Source: Larus michahellis
Lineage: Eukaryota > Chordata > Aves > Charadriiformes > Laridae
Reading direction: 5' to 3'
NCBI RefSeq assembly: GCF_964199755.1
Contig: NC_133904.1
Location: 1,550,001-1,614,000 of the forward strand
DNA: 64,000 bases
Both the position numbers and the translations under genes were made by a program. Below the pieces are notes generated by a model. That model saw nothing but the letters and a program-made list of their open reading frames with translations, searched no databases and was not told the DNA's origin. This document shows, piece by piece, positions 19,251 through 31,500 of the stretch. The first letter of the stretch is position 1; the number at the start of each line of letters is the position of its first letter.

Positions 19251-22200
19251 GGACCCCCCCCGGGGGCAGGGGATGCTGGTGGCCCCCGTGCGTGGGAGCG
19301 GAGCAGAGCCCGTGCTGTGGGTGCCAGGGCTCATCCCACCTGTGGACGCAGCTCACCGGCCCAGGCTGCACCCCCTGCGCTCCCCGGCACGGCGCACTCC
19401 GGATTTAATCACTCCCTGCTTTTTATTTTACTTATAACCGGGCAGCGGGAGCAAAAAGGTGACTTTTCCCAGCTGGCCGTACTCCAGAAAAACGGCGTCT
19501 ATTTGCTGAACCGCAGATAAACATCCGCCCTCCAAAAAATGACTCAGCGGGAGCTGCAGGGTCCAACCTCGCACCCGGAGCTGCCCGTAAAGCCCCGCCA
19601 GCCCCGGGGAGAGCCATGGCCGGCTGCTGGGCACCCGCAGGGCCCCGCGAGCTGCAGCCTGAGCCCGGATTTTGGGCTGAAACCAGCTTTTGGGCTGAGC
19701 CCAGCTTCCCTGCCAGCTTGGTCTCCCACCCTCCTCGCAGAGGGGACCTTGGCAGGGCTCATCCCGTCCCTCCCGGGCAGGTTTCCCAGAGAGGAGCTGC
19801 CGGACTCCCCAGGCGGCCCCCCAGCCCTGCGGCATCGCCACCGACGGGAGGTGCAAAGGGAGAACCGCTTAATATTTAATTTAGCCCTGAGCCCGCATGT
19901 TTAATTACGCGCATTTAATTCTTCACCGTGTTATTCATGGTCTACCGCAAGTACCGCCCCGCCGCGTCCCAGCTCCCGCAGCCCCGCGGGGCCCCATCCT
20001 GCGGTGCCCCAGCGCCAGGCTTAGCACACGGGGGGGTCGGGGAGGACCGGGGGTCCCCCCTGCAACCTCTCCAGCAGCAGCTTTGCAGCAGACGCTGCTG
20101 CGGCCCCGGCTGCACCAACAACCACCAACGTGGGACACTTCACAAGGGGACAACTGCGGAACAGGAACGCAACAGTTTGTTCCGCTGCTCCGAGTTGGTT
20201 TTTCCTGCGTAAAAGGGAGTTCGGTTGTCTGTAAAGTTAGTTGTTGTGAGCTGGAGCTATTCGAAATGAAGGCCATCAGCTGGTCCAGACCTCGGGCTAG
20301 TGTGGACCCAAGCGGAGCCGAGCTCGTGATGTGCCCGACTTGTAGAATTGCAAGACGTCCATAGGTGACACGGGGCTGGGGCAGGGGCTGCGGCGCGTCC
20401 CACGGCCCCCTGCTTCGGTGGGCGTTAGCGCCACGTGCTGCCCGCGGGACTTGCACTCGCCAGCGGGTCCCCGAGCACAACGCGAGCCCCGCCGGCACTG
20501 GCAGAGCTCTCGTAGAATCACAGAACTGCCAGGGTTGGAAGGGACCTTTCCGATCGTGGAGTCCAACCATCAACCCAACTCTGACAAAACCCATCACCAA
20601 ACCGTACCTCTAAGCACCGCGTCTGCCCGGCTTTTAAATCCCTCCAGGGATGGCGACTCCACCACCGCCCTGGGCAGCCTGTTCCAAGGCTTGACAACCC
20701 TTTCGGTGCAGAATTTTTTCCTAATATCCATCCTAAACCTCCCCTGGTGCAACTTGAGGCCGTTTCCCCTTGTCCCATGGCCTGTTCCCTAGGAGAAGAG
20801 CCCGACCCCCCCTGGCTCCCCCCTCCTTTCAGGGAGCTGTAGAGAGCGAGAAGGTCTCCCCTCAGCCCCCTTTTCTCCAGGCTGAACACCCCCAGCTCCC
20901 TCAGCCGCTCCTCACCAGACTTGTGCTCCAGACCCCTCACCAGCTCCGTTGCCCTTCTCCGGACACGCTCCAGAACCTCAGGCACAGCTCTGCTGCAGTC
21001 GGGGCCACAAAAGGCTTTCCAGGTGTCATTGCAGTAACCGGGAAGGATGTGGAAAAGCAGGTGGCACCCGCGAGCCGAGCAGGACCCCGGCCTTACCCGC
21101 TTCTGCCCCAGGCAGGGAAAGCTGGGGCCAGCGCGGCGGGGGGCTTTGCGATGGGACGGGGTCGCTCCAGGAGCCCCAAAACTATAGAACATTTTAAATT
21201 CATCCAAAAAAAGACAAAAATTTAGCATCATCAGTGGCTCCACCATCACCGTTAGAGCCCGTTGTGCGAGCAGAGGACAAGCCCCACTGCAGCCCCGTAA
21301 TGCCTTTGGAGACCCTCCCCCCCTCCACCCCCATCTCCGGACCCGCTGTCTCCCAGCCTCCTCCCCCCCACGGCGCTGGGGGTCTCGCAGAGCCCACCGT
21401 GGGTCACCATCGAGCCTGGGAGGTGCCGGCAGAGCAGCTCCGGCTTCGCCCCAGCATTCCCTCCCCTCCTGCTCCGCCAGTGCCCCTTCCCCACCTCCCG
21501 CATCCCGGTGGAGCCCCCACCGCTGGAAAGCGATGGCGGGAGCATCGAGGTGGCCGAGACTGGATGGAAACAGGGGGGTCCGGCCAAAATCACCCCCCCG
21601 GCACATCCTGGGCAGGGAGCAGGAGCCCCTGCCCCCTCGGCCCCCGCACGCAGTGGGCCCCATGCAACACGTTTCTGGCTCCAGCCTGCCTTAATTAATA
21701 TTTTTAATGACAAAATGAATACGCTGACACGTTCTGCTCGCAGGGCGTGTGCGATGGAGGAATGTGCCAGCGCTGACATTACCGTTAAATCTCTGGCGGA
21801 GGCGGGGGACGCTGCGGGGAGAGGGAGGAGAGCGGCTCCAAAAAACCAGCGGGGAGGGAAGCGGGTGCCGAGGAGGAGCCCCATCGCGGGAGAAGAGCCA
21901 AACCCTCGCTGGAGCGCTGTGATTCCGTGGGGAAAAATCCCCCCTGGCCCTTCCTCGCCGTCCCTGGCACTTTCCTCATCATCACTTCCCCGGAGCCCCC
22001 CGCGAACACAGCTGGATCCAGCCCCGCTCCGCGCAAGCCGGGCCCGGCGCATTAAAGCGAGCAATACCCAGTATTAATATTTAATTCTCTCTAAGCAGCT
22101 CATCCCGGGTTAAGCGCCCAGCAGCCAGTCCCACCGGCCCCGGGCAGAGGGAAATGGCATTTACCACCAGCTGCTTCTGCTGACATTTGATTGTTCAAAC

Positions 22201-24650
22201 AAGGCCCAGGGAAAAACAAAAAGCTACAGTGGAATATCGCAGCGGTTAATAAGATCCAGCCAAGCCCTGCGTGCATTTGGGATAAAGACAGGGATTTCAA
22301 TAAAAAGGCTTCTTTATGAGCAAATTAATGGGTTAGTATTCCCCACCCAAGCGATGCCATTTGGATTTTTTTTTTTTTTTCTTATTTTTTTATTTTTTCG
22401 CATCCCAGTTAACGGGCTTTGCAGAAACGAGTCCGTGTTGGTGCTTCCTGCAGACGAGCAGCCGAAGGGAGGTGCCCGGGGGTGCTGGGGGGAGCAGAGC
22501 TGGGTCCCACAGGCCACCGCCGTGGGACGCAGCCAGCCCCGGCCACACACAGCCTCCTCGCAGCCTCCTCCGCAGGCACCAACAAACCTCTTCCCGAGCA
22601 TCCTCAAAGCCTCTTTTCACATCCAGAAATGTTCAGCCCAAGATTTCGCTCGCAAACGGGCGCCGGGGCCCAGGAAACACCGTTTTGTGTCTCCCAGCGC
22701 AGGTGGAGAAGCTGCCGCCTCCTTCGCTGGAGCCCTGCCACGCAGAGAAGCCGCTCTGACCCTCGTGTTTCCTCGCCGGGGTGGCAGAAAGCCACTAAAG
22801 CATGATGAATCCATTTAGAAGGCAGTGCCTGGAGGCGATGGCATCGCTTAAGCTCAGGAAGGCAACGAGACTGGGCTCACAAACAGGGAAAACTCTTTAA
22901 AGCAGCGTTTCTGATAGAGGGGGGCCGGGAGGGACAGGGATGGAGGCAGGGATGGAGCCACAGCGGGACGATGCAGAAGGGAGGCTGCACGTGGAGCATT
23001 TTCCCATCAGCAAATGCCATTAATCTAGACTAATCTAGGAAAAAAAAACCCAAAAAACAACAGAGAGACACCTCACCTTCACCACCACCGGAGCACGACC
23101 TGGTACCAGCATCTGCAGGCACTGGAGGCAAGAGCAGAACCTCAAGGGCTTGAGGCTGGGCCGAAGCTCTTGTCCCTCCCCATGTCAGCAGCAGAAGCCG
23201 GACCTCACTGTAATTAGCCATCAAATATTTCACGCTGCCTCCTTCGGGACAGCCCCCAGCAGCAGGTTGTCCGTAGCCACCCAAGTATGGTGAGAAATGA
23301 AGCGGTGACAGCACGAGGGCCCACCAACGCCCTGGCACAAAAGGCTTGGTGGCCTCTGGGAAGGTTCCTCCTCTACCCCGCGGGGGAACGGCCGTTCGTG
23401 GTGGTGGGCAGGAGACCCACGGGACCCGTCTGTCCTCTCGGGTATGGACAGACAGACTCCCCCCTCCCACCCTCTGCTCGTTAGCAGTGATAACCGCTAA
23501 CACAAGGTTCTCCATCCTGTTCCACCTTCAGTTCAACCCAACGAGAGCGACTCGGCAAGCTGCTTAGAGATACAAATTCAAGGCAAGGAGCTCTTCAAAT
23601 ATTTACTGTCCTAAAGATCCAAGCCGGCGAGTAGCCAGGATGGCTTCCAACATTTGCACCTCACCATTGCAGAACTCCACCACGTTTAATAGGCCGAAAC
23701 GCTCAGTGTTTGGCATTTAAATAGCTCCTGCCGGTTTTGGAAGAGATTAGTAAAGTATAGAAGCAGCTATTTAACATTCGGGAAGCGCGGCGCGTACATG
23801 GGAGTTATCAGTCACTCCAGGCAGATGGTAAATGTAGCTCCTTTCACCACAAACTGAGCAGCAAACATTCAAATCCATCACCAAGACAACATATTTAAAT
23901 CCCCTTCTATTTTCGATTCATACGGTTTTTTAACAAACTGCTAAGTAATGAAAATCAATATTTTCACCCAAGCAGTTGGGAGCCGGTCCTGCAGCCGTGG
24001 AAGGTTTCCTCCAGGCAATTTCAGTCACACAAAATCACTCAGGACCGAGTCAAACGTGGCAGCCTGGGCGCAGGTACCGATTACAAGCCAAGGAGGCGCC
24101 CACTTTCCCTCAACCGGGCAAAGTTAGCTGCGATTTAACGGCACTTCTGCATCAAGGTGGGAAGCGTCACTTCAGGCACGGAGCGACTACGGCAGAGGTG
24201 ACCTCCATCCCGATTTTGGGGAGGACTCGCGCATTTTTAGCTGAAAAAAGGGAGTTAAACGACTGGTGCATTACAAGCAACCTCAGCCTGTAGACGACGG
24301 ACCACCTGTCGTCTTCGTCAGGGTATTTTTTAGTGAGCAGGTAGTTAAAATTATTAAAAAACAAAACCCCTATGAACTCAAAACGAGATGCATTCAGCAG
24401 AAATAACTCACATTGGCAACAGACTGCGTGAACTTTACCTGGGCCCACAGAGACTAGACATCTGCGGCCCTTACCCCGAATCAGCAAACTCCGAACCGCT
24501 GAAGAAAGAACATTTTCCATCCTCCTTAGAATAAAAACCTGCTAAAATTCCCTGGAAGGGGTCATCTCAGAACCACCAAGACCGCTGCTCATCCGGGCTC
24601 ACCCGCAACCACAGGTAGGGCAGAAGGTACCGACCGAAATAAGGGAAAGG
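19251..24650. other. Intergenic region between GLCE 3' end and PAQR5 5' end
   Basis: Apart from the CR1 at 20513-21000 and a T-rich tract at 22368-22397, I see no exon, RNA gene or known repeat. GC falls towards GLCE. Confidence 0.5.
20513..21000 (-). mobile_element. CR1 LINE 3' fragment with ORF2 C-terminal remnant
   Basis: The 3' end is at about 20513 (plus strand AGAATCACAGAACTGCCAGG) and the element extends to about 21000. Minus-strand translation gives [18 protein letters not shown] and [16 protein letters not shown], the typical CR1 ORF2 C-terminus. The tail (CAGGGTTGGAAGGGACCTTT) differs from the other copies, suggesting a different subfamily. The open frame continuing to 21663 is chance. 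Confidence 0.9.
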
Positions 24651-24677
24651 CCCCGCGTTTGTCTTAAGATAAAAAAA

Positions 24678-24683
24678 TTTATT
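24678..24683 (-). terminator. GLCE: Candidate GLCE polyadenylation signal
   Basis: AATAAA on the minus strand about 2.9 kb after the stop, at the left edge of an AT-rich block and before GC-richer intergenic sequence. Use is unproven. Confidence 0.45.
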
Positions 24684-25526
24684 TTACAGTCTTATAAAGC
24701 AGCTTTACATTAAGCACAAACGTTGATCCATTTACTTTGAATATAAACATAGTAGAACCTTTCCCTCTGCAAAAAGTCATGTCTCGCCGTATATAAAACT
24801 AACATGTGCACATTGTGCTTAAACTGCGGAGTCTGTACAGCTTTACAAAGGACTACCCTTTACAAGAGCATCCTGTAAACAATTTATTGCATATTTAACA
24901 CATGGTGTATATCCCACATGTAAAAAAAAAAAAAAAAAAAGGTAGAAAAAAAATAACATAACAATTACAAGGTGAATGAAAATAGCAGCTTTCAGTGAAT
25001 GTCTTGCACAATGGCCAAGAAAAACAGCACTGCCACACTTGTACAGTTGTGCTTGTGTGTCACGGGTTTGCACACACCCACGCGCACTATGTTTCCCTGT
25101 GTACAGGAAGCCTCACGGAAAGATTAAACAGATCTTAGCGACTAAGACCTTTGTCAGTTTGAAGACTGAAAACAAACCAAAAAAAAACCCCCAACTTAAA
25201 TGAATTCGGTGAAGTTATGGGCACCAATGCCCAATAATCCTCTTCCACTGCACAACTCCATTAAAAAAAATAACAGGAGAACCCCCCCACCACGAACTCG
25301 CTTCGGTTCTACAACCTCTGATGGTGGTTGGTTTAATTTCCACGTGTGCTAAGGCCAACAAAACCGCGATGGAGACATTAAGGATAAGGTGGTCTGCCAG
25401 GACCGACGGCGTTGGCATGGCCAACCTACGCTTCGGAGCTCACCCGTCCATCCAACAGCTGCCGGGCTGACTCTCACCATGCACTGAAAGATCAGCGACA
25501 CTGCAATTTTTCAACTAGCATTCATT

Positions 25527-25553
25527 AAAAAAAGAAAAAGAAAAAGAAAAAGA
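25527..25553. repeat. AAAAAG microsatellite
   Basis: About four AAAAAG units inside the inferred GLCE 3' UTR. Confidence 0.8.
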
Positions 25554-27002
25554 GGAAATTGTGGCCTCCGTAAGGCACCGATACCATCTCTTGAGCAGTA
25601 CCCAAAGAGTCTCTCTAGATTCTCCAAATCCAAAATGGGACAAAAGACGGAGGAAATACACAGGAGAAAGATGTTTCTGTGTTCGCAGTAAGGACCAGTC
25701 GTTCGTAAAGGAAGCACGTTTTTCTGGGTTTTGTATGTGTGTGCGCGCGTGTGTATGCGTACACGTGTACATAGAAAAAAAATTCACCTCTGCTACCTTT
25801 GGTATTGAAATTTCTCCGTGACATCCACTTCTCATATTAATTGATATGATCGTAGCATGCGTTTGCAAAGATCAAGTAATTACAAAGCTGTTTCAAATAT
25901 CTGCAAGAAATAGAAAAAGCATCAAAAAAATAGAGAAAAAGGAAAAAAAAAAATCAAGATGCATATTGTCCTTGTGCCCAGCCTTTTTGTGATTTGAATG
26001 AACTTTGTCCTCAGGATGAACATCTTAAGCTCAACCCCCACCTACATGTACAACATGGAGTAGGATCGGTGGAAAAAACCCCATCACTAATACACGTCCT
26101 TCCCATGCTGGCATCTGCCGGGAGCTTTGGAGTCTGGGACTCTCACAGCAAACACCAGCACGTCTCAGCAGAGCTGACAAGGCGATATTTGCTGTGCTCC
26201 CAAACCAAACACCCCTGATCGAATGGCGCGATCGCTTGGGTTTACTCAACCAGGACGCTCCACGCCGAGAAGGCTAACTAACAAATGGGTGTAAAGGATT
26301 GATAAATAGGAAAAAGAAACTGCCTGGTTTCTTCTGCATTACAACAGTCCAGTGAAAGCGTTTGGGTTGGGCCGCGCGTGTTGGGCTAGTGCATGGGCAC
26401 CCTTGCTCGCTGGCGGAGCCATGAAGACAAAGCACACCCAAGAGGCCGGTGCTGGAGATGTAACGACCCCTTACACCATGAGTAAGACAATAGCCAGAGG
26501 TGAAACTTGGTATTAAAGCACAGGTGGAGCTGGAAAGCCCTCTGGGGGGATTTTAATTTTTAAAATGCTTGATATTCTCAAGCAGGTTAAAAATGAAAAT
26601 CACCACAGGAAAACCTTAATTAATTCCAATTGAATTTCCTGCGCGCTACGCAACATGAGCTCCACGTCACACTCAGGAATTCAAGACAAGTCTCCCAAAG
26701 AATGAAGTTGCCTCTGAGAAGAAACTTCTCAGATGTAATTAAAAAGTACAGTACAAAACATCGGGCTCCACGACAAGAGATTCCAGCTACCAGGGTGGAG
26801 ACAACACCAGCAAACCTGACGGGCGATGGTAGATTTGGTTCTCTCAAGGGGGTGGGATGGTTGCAGGCTCTGGGAGGTCCGCGAGCCCCAGCGAGTTGTG
26901 CTTACGTGACGCGACTTCGAAGCCTGAACGCTGTCTGCGTGTTTTCCATCCACACGTCTGTAAAGAAACCACACAGATAAAGCAGCTCCATACAGAGAAT
27001 TT

Positions 27003-27019
27003 GGGGGGGGGGGGGGGGG
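27003..27019. repeat. G17 homopolymer (C17 in the GLCE mRNA sense)
   Basis: Seventeen consecutive G on the plus strand, 0.5 kb after the GLCE stop in mRNA direction. Exact length is liable to sequencing error. Confidence 0.8.
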
Positions 27020-27537
27020 CAGGGAGGAAAGGTGTATTTTTCACCTCAAGAAAAGAATCCATATTAAAAAAAAAAAAACTTTAAAAAGATACACTGTCCA
27101 CTACCCAGGCTACAAGTAAATACACATTTACGGTGTTACACCACATGATCTGTTACGCTGTTCCAACACATACACATGTAACTCCATTTTAAAAAGAGGC
27201 CACAGACTAACTTTTCAGGCAAGTGCTGGACTTTAGAGACCTGTATGGCTTCTGCAAATATTTTCCTAGGAAAAGGAAAAAAACCCACCCCCGAAACCGT
27301 CCCCAAACTCAGGAGCACAAAGGGGTTTTGCTTCGTGCAGATGGTGGAGCACTAAGGACAGGTGAAGTTCCTGAATCCTATCCATCAGACCCAAACATTT
27401 TCACACTGGAATGCAATGATTTCAGGAGATCAGTTTTAAGGATCACTTCTTTGAAACGGTCTGTAAAAAATTTCCGAGGGAACCTTGGAAGCTGTCCCTC
27501 TGGGAGGCAGCAGGCCCGAGGGGTTTGGTTGTCAGCT

Positions 27538-28562
27538 CTAGTTGTGCTTGGCCCGGCCGCCTCGCAGGTAACTCTTCCACCTCTTGACGAACTCTTTGAA
27601 GATGGGGGACTCGTCTATTGTGCTGAGGAGCTGGAGCTGGTTGATGTGGGTGGTGTGATAGTCCCATCGGGCCAGGTTGGGAGCCGTGCCCAGCATGAAG
27701 TGCCGAAGGTCGTAGATGGTCCCTGAGCCAGTGTCGTAGAGGGGTAGCATGGCCTTCAGGGACTCCATGCCCCGCTCGTAGAGGACCCGCGCCTCCTTCC
27801 CCAGCTTCTCCCCGGCCGTTTCTTTTAAGTCATACAGCCCGATTAAGGAGTACATGAAACCGTTGAGGACGAAGGAGCTGGGGGAGGTGGGGTACTCCTC
27901 GTACCAGTCGTGCCGGTTCATGAAGACGGCTTTCACCCCGCGCTGCTCCGACGGCAGCTTGTAGGGCGCCGTGGCCCGCAGAGCCGAGCTGAGGAACGCG
28001 TGGTCCTTCGTCAGCAGGTACGCCCGCACCAGCGTCGAGATGGCCTGTCCTTGCGCCATGGCCGAGTACCAGCCCGGGTCCAAGGACTTAAAGCCTTCCC
28101 CCAGCTTCCTCGTCACCATGATGGGCCAGCCGCCCCTCTCGTCCTGGTTCCTCACCAGCCAGTTGCTGGCAGCAAAAAAAGCCGCCATGTGAGCGGTGGC
28201 CGAGATGGTGACGTTGTCGAGGAAGCCTCTGCCCTTCGCTACCAGCCTCACCACTCTCTTGGGCATGATTTTGGTCTGCTTCACGGCTTTCGTGTTCGAG
28301 AGGCCGACGCCTTTCCGCAGGTCGGTGACCAGGTCTCTGGTGAGGGTGCTCCAGCTAGTCCTGGGACCGATGCCGTAGTAGATGTCTCGGTCCTTAAAAG
28401 CGATGAGCTGGGTGTTGGAGACGTAGTGCACGGTGAAGAGCTGGTTCTTCTCTGTCGTCTCGAGAACCACGGAAATGCTCCCATTCGTTACGAATTTCAG
28501 ATCAAAAGAAATAATAAAATCCCGGGTGTTCCCAAGCTGCAGAGACACTCCCTCGGTATTTT
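27538..28562 (-). CDS. GLCE: GLCE terminal coding exon
   Basis: After a TTTTGCAG acceptor it encodes [18 protein letters not shown] to the stop TAG at 27540-27538, residues 267-607. It carries the (alpha/alpha) barrel region with all the catalytic tyrosines noted for the gene. The opposite strand is open for 238 codons at 27910-28626 only because this exon is GC-rich. Confidence 0.97.
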
Positions 28563-31500
28563 CTGCAAAACAAACACAAAAAAGCCTTGTTCAGCAGGAA
28601 AGCACTTGTTTCTCCAAAACGTTTAAGCTGTGAAGTGCAGTTTCCAGAGGTAAGCCCTCTTACCAGGCAGGAGCCAAAAGCTTTTAGGGCAGCCCATCAA
28701 TAATTCAATCACTCGTTCTGCGCGCTATCATATATTATTTAATTAAGCACAGAAGTAAATCCGTGAGCGAAGGCGACTCCCGCAGCACCAGGGAGATCGC
28801 GTTTGCATCTTACATTAACCTGCTGCAGCACTTTGCTGCGGAGCAGAAGTGCCGGGGGCTCTTCGATCGATGGCTTTATCAGACGCTGCTGGTACCCGAT
28901 CGACGGAGGGGTGCGAGAGACACCAGCAGGACCTGGGGTAAGGGACCGGGCCACCAACAGGGATGTCTTACTGGACAGGCTGGTGGGATGCTGACGGGAC
29001 ACAGCAGCCAAGCTGCAAAAACCTAGATGCCGCCTGATTTTCCACTTCTGTAATTCAAAATATAACCTGACAACCGCCCTTTTGTTCCAAAGCGAAAATT
29101 TCACTTGGCAGAAAAGACCCCAAAAACGCGGCGCCGCTTGAGCAGTCGCATTTCTGAATAAAGCCGCGCTTTCAGCAAAAAAGCCAGGAGAGCCGAGAGG
29201 CAGGTATTTAGGATCCCCCCGGGACTAATATATAAATCTGCAACTTTTTTCTTTCCCGACCCGATGGTTCCAAAAACTAGTGCACTGATTAGTTTAACGG
29301 GCGGAAAAAAGACAAGAATATAGAAAAACTAGAGTGCTAAAGTATTTATTAACCTCTCCACTGGCAAAACTCAGTTTAATTAAAAAAAAAAATAAATCAA
29401 ATAAAGCTCCTAGGCAATACCGCATAATGAAATCCAGCGTTCTCTCGCAGGCTAGATTTTAAAATGTAAAAATCAACTCCTCCCCAGAAAACCTATACTC
29501 GAAGATCAAAGGGCTAATTAGTTTGTAAGGCTGCGTGCAGATCCTGCAGCTTTGAGGGCACAGAGGGATGATAAACACTTTAAGACAGTCATCCTAAATT
29601 AACGGCTTTCCATAGAAGAAAACTCTCCCGCGCGAGGCAGGCAATTGTTTCCTTTCTGCTCCTTCTCCCGGTGTGAAATGCCCCACAAATATTTCTACGG
29701 GCGACCAAGGAGTTGCAGCCCGCTTTGCCCACACAGCGGAGGCTCTTCCCCATCTCCCAAACTAATCCATGGCATTTTGCAACGTGTTGTAAGGTGCGAC
29801 TGTACAGTACCTATTATTTTGACCGAATGTCACGTTTGCCCATCTTTTACGGTAAAAGCTTCGCTCCTTTGAGTTTTGGAGACCAGCATCCGCTTCGGGA
29901 GAAGCAGCCAAGCGCTTTGTGCCACAACATTTTGCTCCTATGAAAAATCTAATTAAAAAACCTCACTCGCGATTCCTGTCAAGTAAGTTTTATGGTTCCT
30001 TTTAAATAAATGCTTGTGTGATAACAAAGTGAATGATAATGGGGGGGGGGGGGAAAGAGCTTTAAGAAGGGAAGGAGAACTAAAGGCTGCCCGTTGTTTG
30101 CACTGCCTTAAGCGCCTATAAATCCATTACTTAAGGCCATCGAAGACGAGTGCATGCACGCCACGGCCTTTGAGCCCCACAGATTACTCTGCCATCAATA
30201 AAGGATGAAGAGAGAATACATAACAGATCTTTTAGCCTCTCCTCTCCCCGTATTTATCTACTACAAAGACACAAGAGTGTTCGACAATTTTTTCCCTAGA
30301 GACCTGGGCCTAAGGTGCCAACTGAAAATTACTTCATTGTCTTTTTAAGTAATGGACTCATTAATTCTAATGGGTATTGATTGAGGGAAAATACATTACG
30401 TCCTTATTAATGAGCCCGTCCTAGCACAAAGGAAACTCTTGCATGAAATAATGAATTTCCCTGCTAAGTACAAAACAGAACACGGTAAATTGAAGAGACG
30501 GCAACAAAATGCGTCTTGCCCGTCCGCAGGTGAAGGAGAGCCCGGACCCAGCCCTGGATCTTCACCATCCTCCCCCAGAGTCCCCTGCAAGGGGCAGCCG
30601 CTCCCTCCCGCTGCCTTGTTCAAGGCAACTCGGGTTAACCAGAGCTGAGGTCTCAAATTTTGCAGGAATAGTTGTATCCCGATCCAACCGGAGAGCTGCA
30701 CGTGCTACGCTTGCTCCAGGCTGAAAATAGACCTTATCTATCATCTGTCAACATCTGCTTATCACACGTCAGCGCTATTTCCCAGGCTTCACAACTAGTC
30801 CCTTTTTTTTTTTTTGCTTCTATTTTGAGACAGAAGCTGAACGGCTCAGGAAACGTGACTGTAGCTTCTCATTGCCCACCATGTACACGCTCACCCACTT
30901 TTTCATTAAAATAACGTTGAAAAAGCAGTGATGGAGAGAAAACGGAGGAAAAGAAAAACTCCAGAGGCACAGAAATGAGATGACATTCTCAGGTGAGATC
31001 TTAAGGATGGGAAGTCACGCAGGATGAAGGAAAACACATTAATCCCAGCAAGTTAAAGCTCCCCTGGCACCATCTGTGCAAATTAACAGACGTGGCTTAG
31101 CTGCCACGCGTTTCGGATAACCCACCTGGAGCGACAAACTGCTTGACACTGGTGAACTTGGCTTTATCAGACACTGTGGACAGAGAGCAGCCTTTCGGCA
31201 CCGTCCAGTCCACCGACCTGCCGGTTTTGTCCTTCTCCTCGGCCGTTTCGTACACCTCGATGTGAGGCGGTTTCTCCGTCAGGTTTTTGCTGTAGTGACT
31301 CAAGCCATACTGTGCAATCTGGATGGGGTAGAAATAGCCTTGAGGTCCCCACTGGGTGGATAACGGCACACCTACGAGAGAGGAAGGAAAGGAGTATTTT
31401 AGCGGCGTGTTTTCAAAAAGCAGTCCTCCTCCGTAACCCATCGCTCCTTCACGATATTTCTAGGCTTCACCATTTTTCGATTCGAGGAAAGTCCTGTTCA

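Larger units (their letters stand above)
24660..27537 (-). other. GLCE: Probable GLCE 3' UTR
   Basis: Sequence directly after the GLCE stop, with no splice-linked exon after it. It is AT-rich, with T-runs on the mRNA strand (plus A19 at 24922-24940), a C17 tract on the mRNA strand (27003-27019) and a candidate end signal at 24683-24678. A long 3' UTR of this order is usual for vertebrate GLCE. The boundary is inferred. Confidence 0.5.

Noticed and set aside
18057-19520. Long open frames on both strands with GLGVHIWAGG-like or PSPDVHTP-like repeats
   Set aside because: They come from the stop-free 19-bp minisatellite; all frames are open at once, which a real protein would not require.
20518-21663. 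381-codon minus-strand open frame
   Set aside because: Its C-terminal half is CR1 sequence and the rest is GC-rich sequence without recognisable homology.
27910-28626. 238-codon plus-strand open frame
   Set aside because: It is antisense to the terminal GLCE exon, whose conserved minus-strand protein explains the lack of stops.
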